Assembly: GCA_002730325.1 (NCBI GenBank)
Contig: PBZV01000027.1
Span: 3,431 to 10,576 of the forward strand
Length of the DNA: 7,146 nucleotides
Reading direction: 5' to 3'
Source of the DNA: Nitrososphaerota archaeon
GTDB lineage: Archaea > Thermoproteota > Nitrososphaeria > Nitrososphaerales > Nitrosopumilaceae
Below are positions 1 through 4,129 of the stretch, in pieces. Within the stretch, counting starts at the first letter, position 1, and each line of letters starts with the position of its first letter. The notes under the pieces were generated by a model. It searched no databases. It worked only from the letters and a program-made list of their open reading frames with translations, and was not told the DNA's origin. The position numbers and the translations under genes were made by a program.

Positions 1-181
1 TTTTTCCATCAATAGTAACTGAATAGTAATTTGCCATTCCCTTCCAACCACAAAAAGTAGTCAAGTCAGTTTTAGTAAAGAATTCTGCCTTAATTGAGTC
101 AAATGGGAAATAATGATTTCCTTCAACAACAACAGTATCATTACTTTCTGCAATTATAGTACCGTTCCAGATTGCTCGCAT
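1..181 (-). CDS. DUF427 domain protein, N-terminal part (runs off left edge)
   Basis: Sixty residues are visible, starting MRAIWNGTIIAES. They continue with VVVEGNHYFPFDS (about residues 17-29) and a CGWKG motif (44-48) followed by a YYSVTIDG strand. This order is the recognisable pattern of the DUF427 family (Pfam NTP_transf_9), small single-domain beta-rich proteins common in bacteria and archaea. The Pfam name suggests a nucleotidyltransferase relationship, but I know of no established reaction. The ATG is the natural start: the family often begins with this MRAIWNG-like string, and an archaeal box A lies about 28 bases upstream, which fits a leaderless transcript. The C-terminus lies outside the window, so completeness cannot be judged. 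The gene faces away from everything downstream and probably has its own promoter. Confidence 0.85.
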   Translation of the reverse strand, partial: MRAIWNGTIIAESNDTVVVEGNHYFPFDSIKAEFFTKTDLTTFCGWKGMANYYSVTIDGK

Positions 182-204
182 TGTTATCAAGCGAATTTAA
201 CTTC

Positions 205-214
205 TTTAAAATAA
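205..214 (-). promoter_or_regulatory. Box A (TATA) of the DUF427 gene
   Basis: On the minus strand this reads TTATTTTAAA, centred about 28 bases before the ATG at 181. That spacing is expected when transcription begins at or next to the start codon. It is recognised by spacing and composition only, and AT-rich sequence gives many false hits. Confidence 0.45.
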
Positions 215-285
215 TTTCCAATTATTTTACTTTAATTGATTATCATTCCTTAATTCTGGTTTTATTGATTAAGCATCGTATGTTT

Positions 286-322
286 TCTCAATTAGTGAAG
301 TAATTTGAGATCAATTTCTCAA
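286..322. promoter_or_regulatory. Cluster of TCTCAA/TTGAGA half-sites, possible operator
   Basis: TCTCAATT occurs at 286-293 and again at 317-324, a direct repeat spaced 31 bases, close to three helical turns. Between them TTGAGA at 305-310 forms a perfect 6-base inverted repeat with TCTCAA at 317-322 (6-base spacer). It also forms an imperfect longer palindrome with 286-294 around GTGAAG. The cluster sits just before an AT-rich stretch that could be the box A of the zinc-ribbon microgene. This is the arrangement expected of a regulator binding site, but no cognate regulator is known and short repeats arise by chance in AT-rich DNA. The rest of 182-374 shows no gene. Confidence 0.3.
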
Positions 323-389
323 TTTTTTATCTTAGATCGATACAAAACTTGACCTGATTCTTTGAATCGGTATTATGGAGAATCATTCC

Positions 390-488
390 ATGATAGGTCT
401 TTGTCACAAATGTTTTTCCTCAGGCCACGAGGTAATTTTACACATAGATGCAGGATTAGTTTATTGTGAATCCTGCATACCAAACTAA
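390..488 (+). CDS. Two-CxxC zinc-ribbon microprotein (32 aa)
   Basis: This short open frame encodes MIGLCHKCFSSG, then a hydrophobic strand, then YCESCIPN and a TAA stop. It has two CxxC knuckles (residues 5-8 and 26-29) separated by 17 residues, the geometry of a minimal zinc ribbon binding one metal through four cysteines. I infer metal binding; the partner and process are unknown. GGAG at 377-380 lies nine bases before the ATG at 390 and is a plausible Shine-Dalgarno. An in-frame ATG at 375 would add MENHS, and the nearest upstream in-frame stop is at 363-365. A hairpin terminator overlaps the stop codon and separates the gene from the winged-helix gene at 549. Small stand-alone zinc ribbons are frequent in archaea. 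I do not recognise a named family. A chance frame with two well-spaced CxxC pairs, a ribosome site and a terminator is unlikely but not excluded. Confidence 0.6.
   Translation: MIGLCHKCFSSGHEVILHIDAGLVYCESCIPN
448..478. repeat. Perfect 10-bp inverted repeat inside the zinc-ribbon microgene
   Basis: ATGCAGGATT at 448-457 is exactly complementary to AATCCTGCAT at 469-478, around an 11-base loop. It lies in the coding sequence between the two cysteine pairs. No T-run follows directly, so it is not a terminator by itself. It may be an RNA stem-loop in the mRNA, a protein-binding palindrome or chance. Confidence 0.5.
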
Positions 489-518
489 AAAGCAGAATTG
501 CTTTTTTCTATTATTTTT
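487..518 (+). terminator. Hairpin plus T-run terminator after the microgene
   Basis: AAAAAGCA at 487-494 pairs with TGCTTTTT at 499-506 around a GAAT loop. Six T residues (502-507) and a second T-run (514-518) follow. The stem begins in the TAA stop of the zinc-ribbon frame. Archaeal termination depends mostly on T-runs, which are present here. The position between two plus-strand genes supports separate transcription units. Confidence 0.55.
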
Positions 519-530
519 GTATCTTTAAAG
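511..530 (+). promoter_or_regulatory. Probable box A region of the winged-helix gene
   Basis: An AT-rich stretch contains TATTTTTG and TTTAAAG, 20 to 35 bases before the ATG at 549. Either could serve as box A, giving a leaderless or very short-leader transcript. The exact element cannot be decided from sequence alone. Confidence 0.35.
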
Positions 531-548
531 AGTAAACCGATTTAACTA

Positions 549-1133
549 ATGGTTTTGTTAACCAAACCGATATTGACGACTAAATATGATGATAAAATCT
601 TAGAATTAACTTCCAATTGGCGACATACCAATGATATTGTAAGAAAAGTCGGGGGAGACAAATCTGCAATTAGTCAAGCTCTTAAAAGATTAGTTGAGAT
701 AGATCATCTTCAAGTTAAACCAAATTCAAACAAGATTTTATACAAAAGAAAAGACACAGCACAAAGTGAATATAATTTTCTTTCAATGATGAATACACTT
801 GAGGCAAATCAGAAAATAGAATTGAATCGTCTAAAACAACTTCCTACTTTGATGATGGATGACGGTAAGAGACTCAGGGCTAAGGGTATTGATTTAATGG
901 ACCATATCTTAGAAGAGGTAAAACGTGCTGAATTAGTTAAAGTCAGATTGGATTATCAAAAAAAATTATCATTAATCCCCCATAATATTGCAAATGAAAG
1001 AATTGAGATTCTAGGAAAATATATTGAAAAAATCATGAGTGCTGTAATGAGTAAACATAAGGAGACACATACTATCAAAACAATTCAAGAATACTTTCAA
1101 AATCATACTACAAAATTAGAGTTTAAAATTTAA
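549..1133 (+). CDS. Winged helix-turn-helix DNA-binding protein with long helical C-terminus
   Basis: This is a 194-residue protein. Residues 12-68 look like a winged helix: a first helix (KYDDKILELTSNW), a helix-turn-helix (27-55; HTNDIVRKVGGDKSAISQ then ALKRLVEIDHL), and a basic beta wing (QVKPNSNKILYKRK). This resembles the MarR/ArsR-type fold used by many archaeal regulators. Residues 70-194 are charged, mostly helical and without cysteines; they could dimerise or hold a partner or ligand, but I recognise no family there. There is no membrane segment. The frame ends two bases before the stop of the CBS gene on the opposite strand, a tail-to-tail pair. The CBS and UspA genes nearby make a sensory or stress role tempting, but nothing shows which promoters it binds. 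The TTGAGA cluster upstream is one candidate target. Confidence 0.75.
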   Translation: MVLLTKPILTTKYDDKILELTSNWRHTNDIVRKVGGDKSAISQALKRLVEIDHLQVKPNSNKILYKRKDTAQSEYNFLSMMNTLEANQKIELNRLKQLPTLMMDDGKRLRAKGIDLMDHILEEVKRAELVKVRLDYQKKLSLIPHNIANERIEILGKYIEKIMSAVMSKHKETHTIKTIQEYFQNHTTKLEFKI

Positions 1134-1135
1134 TT

Positions 1136-1966
1136 TTATTTTACCTTGTATTCAGTAATTTCAGGAGACATCAAAATATTACAAATATCCCAAGATGTCA
1201 CTATCCAGTCTTTGTAAATAACATAAGGATGCTCCATGTCATACATCATTGCAGATAATTCATTAATCTTCAAATCCTGAGGAATTATTCTAGCTTTTTC
1301 CAAGGTATCGATATCTATTGACTCATTAAGAAAATCATCTGTTTTTTTGAGACATTCCATTTTTTCTGAGATCGTATCTATAATTAGACGATCACTGATG
1401 TATTTGTTTGAATGCTCAAGTAATATTTTACGAGTTTTATTCTCAAACATGGAATTAATTACAGAACCAAACGTATCTCCTTTTTTGAAAGTAATTGGTT
1501 GTTTTTTAGGTAAATCCTGAATTGAAATATTTGTTTTACATCGCATACCAATTTCTAAAATTTTTTGAGCAGAAATTGCTGAATAGAATCCCCATTCATT
1601 GGGAATAACTGCATATGCTAGACGGTTTTCTTTCCAATAACTCATCAATTCTTTAAATTTTGTATTCTTCGAAACAATTACAGGAACAGGACCCATGATG
1701 TCTTCTACTTTACAATCATAAAATAAACTCTGAGTTGGATTTTTCAACAAGTTTTCAAGAATATTTTTTCCTCCAATCAATCCAATTGGTTTTTCATGTT
1801 CTCTTACAATTACTGAATCAGTCACAGATTCTAAATATTGTGCAAGCATTCCTGCAACTACCCATACTTTTTCACCTTTGTCTATGTGAATACAAAGAGA
1901 AAAAGTTAACGTGTCTGGCAATAACTCTCCCAAAGTTTTTTCTAAAATTGGAATCTCTTGTGACAT
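1136..1966 (-). CDS. Four-repeat CBS-domain protein (276 aa)
   Basis: This is a soluble 276-residue protein built of CBS-like repeats without an attached enzyme domain. Repeat 1 covers roughly 33-75 (VAGMLAQYLESVTDSVIV, then PIGLIGG). Repeat 2 covers 86-140 (VEDIMGPVPVIVS, then ENRLAYAVIP). Repeat 3 covers 148-200 (IQDLPKKQPITF, then MFENKTRKILLEHSN and YISDR). A shorter repeat 4 covers 232-267 (INELSAMMYDMEHPYVIY, then WDICNILM). CBS pairs generally bind adenosine nucleotides such as AMP or ATP and act as energy sensors; the ligand here is unknown. The repeats have drifted from the usual GIITDRD signature. It is clearly paralogous to the divergent neighbour, with shared blocks YLESVTDS, RCKTN, MFENKTRK and MEHPYVIYKD. 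The ATG start is supported by a box A about 25 bases upstream. Confidence 0.8.
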   Translation of the reverse strand: MSQEIPILEKTLGELLPDTLTFSLCIHIDKGEKVWVVAGMLAQYLESVTDSVIVREHEKPIGLIGGKNILENLLKNPTQSLFYDCKVEDIMGPVPVIVSKNTKFKELMSYWKENRLAYAVIPNEWGFYSAISAQKILEIGMRCKTNISIQDLPKKQPITFKKGDTFGSVINSMFENKTRKILLEHSNKYISDRLIIDTISEKMECLKKTDDFLNESIDIDTLEKARIIPQDLKINELSAMMYDMEHPYVIYKDWIVTSWDICNILMSPEITEYKVK

Positions 1967-1987
1967 TGTATATTATAGATTTCATAC

Positions 1988-1995
1988 CATAAATC
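1988..1995 (-). promoter_or_regulatory. Box A of the minus-strand CBS gene
   Basis: On the minus strand this reads GATTTATG, centred about 25 bases before the ATG at 1966, which fits a leaderless transcript. It lies in the 98-base region shared with the divergent paralogue, so the two genes may be co-regulated. Confidence 0.4.
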
Positions 1996-2052
1996 TACAA
2001 ATACTCATTATCAAAACTAGTAATCAAAAATCTTTTGAAATGTAATTAATGC

Positions 2053-2064
2053 ATATATTATTTA
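2053..2064 (+). promoter_or_regulatory. TATA-like element before the plus-strand CBS gene
   Basis: ATATATTATTTA is the most TATA-like string in the divergent intergenic region. It ends immediately before the TTG codon at 2065, so a start site 25 bases downstream would fall inside the frame. A weaker element, TGTAATTA at 2041-2048, fits a start near 2070 better. Which one is used is uncertain. Confidence 0.3.
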
Positions 2065-2976
2065 TTGAGGCCATGGGCAACACCTCCAAAATATGATATT
2101 TCTGAACAATCTTTAGAAGAAATATTTTCTGACACTCTAACTGATACCACATGTACCTATCTTAATGAAGAACGTGAAATACATGTGGCAACTGAAATGT
2201 GTGTACAATATCTTGAATCAGTTACAGATTCAATTGTAATTAGAAACAATGATCTTGAGCCCGTTGGGATTATTGGAGGTTATGATCTGCTAAATCATTT
2301 AAGAATAAATCCAACACGCGATGCTCAGTATGAAACAAAAGTCAAGGAAATCATGTTAAAAAACTTTCTTGTGACAGATAAAACAATGCTTTTTGGGGAT
2401 TTGATGGAGAAATGGGCAAAGTCTAGACGTGCTTTTGCAATTATTCCAAATTCATTTCAAGGGTATTCTCCTATCTCTGCAAGAAAATTATTGGATGTGG
2501 GTATTAGATGTAAAACAAATACCAGAATTTCATCAATGCCAAAAAAGAATATCGTTACTTTTCAACCAGATAATACATTGGGTGAAATAATTGATTTGAT
2601 GTTTGAGAATAAAACTCGTAAACTAGTCTTGGAATATTCCAATCAATACATCAGTGATAGAATAATTCTCAAAGAGATCTCAAAACTACTAAAATTTCAT
2701 CCTGGTGTGGAAGATTTTTTGGAGATTCCTGTGAATCAAATTAAATTAGAAGATATTGAAACAGTAAAAAAAGATCTAACATTGAATCACCTTTGTGAAA
2801 AAATGTATCAAATGGAACACCCTTATGTTATTTACAAAGATATTTCGATCACTCCTTGGGATATTTGTAATGCATTAATGTCTGAAAGACTAGCTGAATC
2901 ATATGAATTACAATATGAAAAAATGTTTTGCCCTCATTGCAATAAGGAAATTGAAATGAATGAAGTGGAGAATTAA
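2065..2976 (+). CDS. Four-repeat CBS-domain protein with C-terminal CxxC tail (303 aa)
   Basis: This is a paralogue of the divergent CBS gene with the same four repeats: about 40-78 (YLESVTDSIVIR, PVGIIGG), 93-146 (VKEIMLKNFLV, RRAFAIIP), 154-206 (MFENKTRKLVLEYSN, YISDR) and 238-273 (MEHPYVIYKD, PWDICNALM). It differs by a tail ending MFCPHCNKEIEMNEVEN. The CPHC knuckle (289-292) could be half a zinc site completed by dimerisation, or a redox pair. The role is probably nucleotide or energy sensing, as inferred for CBS families; no output domain is attached. The start is uncertain. TTG at 2065 is the only usual start codon in frame before the region conserved with the paralogue, and an in-frame stop lies at 2047-2049. 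An out-of-frame ATG at 2073 would join this frame if one A in the run near 2088 were absent. The gene ends ten bases before the convergent UspA gene. Confidence 0.78.
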   Translation: MRPWATPPKYDISEQSLEEIFSDTLTDTTCTYLNEEREIHVATEMCVQYLESVTDSIVIRNNDLEPVGIIGGYDLLNHLRINPTRDAQYETKVKEIMLKNFLVTDKTMLFGDLMEKWAKSRRAFAIIPNSFQGYSPISARKLLDVGIRCKTNTRISSMPKKNIVTFQPDNTLGEIIDLMFENKTRKLVLEYSNQYISDRIILKEISKLLKFHPGVEDFLEIPVNQIKLEDIETVKKDLTLNHLCEKMYQMEHPYVIYKDISITPWDICNALMSERLAESYELQYEKMFCPHCNKEIEMNEVEN

Positions 2977-2986
2977 TTCCAAGTTC

Positions 2987-3418
2987 TCACTTTACAATTA
3001 AAACTGGTTTTTTTGATTTATGAAGAACATAATTTGAAACACTTCCTAAGAATATCTCTTTAACTGCACTTCTACCCCTAGCTCCAATTACAATCATATC
3101 CACTGCATTTTTTTTTGCATTAGAAAATCTTGCAATATCATATCCTGGATCTCCCGTTAATGCTTTTCCAACCAATTTGATTCCTTTTTTTGCTGCACGT
3201 AATTTTGCATTATCTATTATTTTTTTTACTTCTTTCATGGAATCAAAATCTAAAAATCCCATAGGATGAATTGCATAGATTCCAGGTACGGATCTTACTA
3301 CTAAAGCAGTAATTGTTCCATGAGACTGCCTTGCAATATGAATTGCCATATCTAATCCTCTGATTGAATTTTTTGAACCATCAAGTGGAATTAGAATTTT
3401 TTTAGTCATAATTGACAT
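2987..3418 (-). CDS. Universal stress protein, UspA family (143 aa)
   Basis: This is a full-length single-domain Usp of 143 residues. The first strand and aspartate are ILIPLDGS (8-15; Asp13). The ATP-loop motif G-2x-G-9x-G-S is intact, with Gly112, Gly115, Gly125 and Ser126. The C-terminal strand is KKPVLIVK. This is the ATP-binding class of UspA, cytoplasmic and usually dimeric, associated with stress or energy responses; its client here is unknown. The ATG start (MSIMTKK) is favoured over Met4 because a TTTAAA box A is centred 27 bases upstream. A 19-base segment (3316-3334) is identical, in inverted orientation, to part of the shortened Usp gene at 3926, so the two are paralogues. The gene is convergent with the upstream CBS gene. 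Confidence 0.92.
   Translation of the reverse strand: MSIMTKKILIPLDGSKNSIRGLDMAIHIARQSHGTITALVVRSVPGIYAIHPMGFLDFDSMKEVKKIIDNAKLRAAKKGIKLVGKALTGDPGYDIARFSNAKKNAVDMIVIGARGRSAVKEIFLGSVSNYVLHKSKKPVLIVK
3008..3014 (+). terminator. T-run possibly ending the plus-strand CBS transcript
   Basis: Seven T residues follow GG at 3006-3007, about 30 bases after the CBS stop codon. They lie inside the 3' end of the convergent UspA gene. Archaeal RNA polymerase can terminate on such runs. There is no hairpin support. Confidence 0.3.
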
Positions 3419-3440
3419 AAATATAATATGTTAATTTTTC

Positions 3441-3448
3441 ATTTAAAG
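3441..3448 (-). promoter_or_regulatory. Box A of the full-length UspA gene
   Basis: TTTAAA is centred 27 bases before the ATG at 3418, the spacing of a leaderless archaeal promoter. This supports the longer of the two possible Usp starts. Confidence 0.5.
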
Positions 3449-3517
3449 TAGATTATGATTGCCCATATTGATTCTCATCTATGATATTCTTAATGGGTTG
3501 TGAAATATCTAATTATG

Positions 3518-3524
3518 TATAATA
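3518..3524 (+). promoter_or_regulatory. Box A of the shortened CBS gene
   Basis: TATAATA is centred 31 bases before the ATG at 3552, predicting a transcript starting about five bases before that codon. It is only 13 bases before the upstream TTG at 3534. This makes the ATG the better start. Confidence 0.4.
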
Positions 3525-3551
3525 ATACAATAATTGAATAATGCAAAAACT

Positions 3552-3755
3552 ATGACAATTGCAAATGTTATGAATAAATCTGTAATTTCTGTCGATGTAT
3601 CAATAACTGTAAACGATGCTGTTAAAATGATGGAAGATACAAAAGTTGGTGCAGGAATTGTAATGGAGTACAATACTCCTGTAGGAATTATTACGGATAG
3701 AGATTTTGCAATTAAAGTGGTGTCTCATGCAGATCCAATTACTACGAGGTACTAA
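3552..3755 (+). CDS. Truncated CBS protein with a single CBS repeat
   Basis: The frame opens with MTIANVMNKSVISV and holds one complete CBS repeat, ending in the canonical PVGIITDRDFAIKVV signature. It then stops ten residues later (SHADPITTRY). Ordinary CBS-pair proteins of this type run to roughly 130 residues, with a second repeat directly after this point. Here there are only 67, and no frame downstream continues the domain, so the second half is missing rather than frameshifted. A TTG at 3534 would add MNNAKT but fits the promoter less well. A lone repeat could still pair as a homodimer and bind a nucleotide, but decay is equally likely. The last codons (ACG AGG TAC TAA) contain a Shine-Dalgarno for the cysteine-rich microgene that starts one base after the stop. 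The two are probably one transcript. Confidence 0.7.
   Translation: MTIANVMNKSVISVDVSITVNDAVKMMEDTKVGAGIVMEYNTPVGIITDRDFAIKVVSHADPITTRY
3746..3750 (+). promoter_or_regulatory. Shine-Dalgarno for the six-cysteine microgene
   Basis: GAGGT lies six bases before the ATG at 3757 and matches the anti-Shine-Dalgarno core well. It sits inside the final codons of the CBS frame, so translation of the two genes is likely coupled. Confidence 0.55.
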
Positions 3756-3756
3756 C

Positions 3757-3867
3757 ATGAATACTTCCCCATATTGGAATAAAAAAATATGTTCAGACTG
3801 TAAACGAATAAAATGCCAGAAAGGTTGTTTGTGTGATTGCCATCAACTAAGGGATAGACCATATTAA
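3757..3867 (+). CDS. Six-cysteine microprotein (36 aa)
   Basis: The frame encodes MNTSPYWNKKICSDCKR, continues IKCQKGCLCDCHQLRDRPY and ends at TAA. It has six cysteines at residues 12, 15, 20, 24, 26 and 28, plus His29: a CxxC, then C-x3-C-x-C-x-C-H. One sixth of the protein is cysteine, and the rest is basic and polar with no signal peptide or membrane segment. Such a pattern can bind one or two zinc ions or another soft metal; that is inference, and I do not recognise a named family. A GAGGT ribosome site six bases before the ATG and a one-base gap after the CBS stop strongly suggest real, coupled translation. No separate box A is obvious in the preceding 30 bases. The gene is easily missed by callers with a length cut-off. 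Confidence 0.65.
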   Translation: MNTSPYWNKKICSDCKRIKCQKGCLCDCHQLRDRPY

Positions 3868-3895
3868 AAATCAATGAAGAAAATCGATTATAGTC

Positions 3896-3901
3896 TTTAA
3901 A
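3896..3901 (+). promoter_or_regulatory. Box A of the shortened UspA gene
   Basis: TTTAAA is centred 27 to 28 bases before the GTG at 3926, the same geometry as the full-length UspA gene. The promoter therefore survives although the protein has lost its middle. Confidence 0.5.
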
Positions 3902-3925
3902 CCTTAAAATGATTTTATTATTTAT

Positions 3926-4114
3926 GTGGGAATTAAAATAAAAAGTATACTTGTGCCTTTAGATGGTTCAGCTAACTCTTTTCGTGGGCTTGAGACTGCA
4001 ATTCACATGGCAAGGCAGTCTCATGGAAGAACTGGGTTTGATAAATTACTCCTAGGAAGCGTTGCCAATGGAGTATCTCAAAAAATCAAGTGTCCTATTC
4101 TTATAGTAAAATAA
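3926..4114 (+). CDS. UspA-family protein with large internal deletion (62 aa)
   Basis: Only the two ends of a universal stress protein remain. Residues 1-34 (ILVPLDGS, then a first helix ending ARQSHG) match residues 1-34 of the full-length UspA nearby. Residues 34-62 (GRTGFDKLLLGS, then CPILIVK) match its residues 115-143. Relative to that paralogue 81 residues are missing in frame, covering the central strands and helices and the first glycine of the ATP loop; the G-9x-G-S half is kept. Such a protein is unlikely to form the Usp fold or bind ATP normally, so it is probably a remnant, though it is still an open frame with GTG start, stop and box A. The following dehydrogenase gene appears to use a box A inside this frame's last codons, which may explain why the 3' end persists. 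Confidence 0.65.
   Translation: MGIKIKSILVPLDGSANSFRGLETAIHMARQSHGRTGFDKLLLGSVANGVSQKIKCPILIVK
4100..4107 (+). promoter_or_regulatory. Box A of the dehydrogenase gene, inside the Usp remnant
   Basis: CTTATAGT is centred about 26 bases before the ATG at 4130 and overlaps the final codons of the shortened Usp frame. The spacing suits a leaderless transcript. A second TATA-like string just before the ATG (4120-4127) is too close to be the box A for that start. Confidence 0.4.
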
Positions 4115-4129
4115 ATCAATTATAATTAA

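Noticed and set aside
1735..1992. Plus-strand open frame of 85 codons across the CBS gene start
   Set aside because: It is antisense to a well-supported CBS protein, has a low-complexity hydrophobic product with no family resemblance, and lacks a promoter or ribosome site.
3534..3551. TTG at 3534 as the start of the shortened CBS gene
   Set aside because: The box A is only 13 bases upstream of it, whereas the ATG at 3552 has suitable spacing and starts at the usual distance from the CBS repeat.
3884..3916. Short AAAATC/GATTTT inverted repeat before the Usp remnant as a terminator or operator
   Set aside because: The arms are six AT-rich bases with a long spacer and no T-run follows; this is expected by chance in such sequence.
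3419..4114. Mobile element or phage insertion causing the broken genes
   Set aside because: No transposase, terminal inverted repeats, target duplication or integrase is present; simple deletions explain the remnants.
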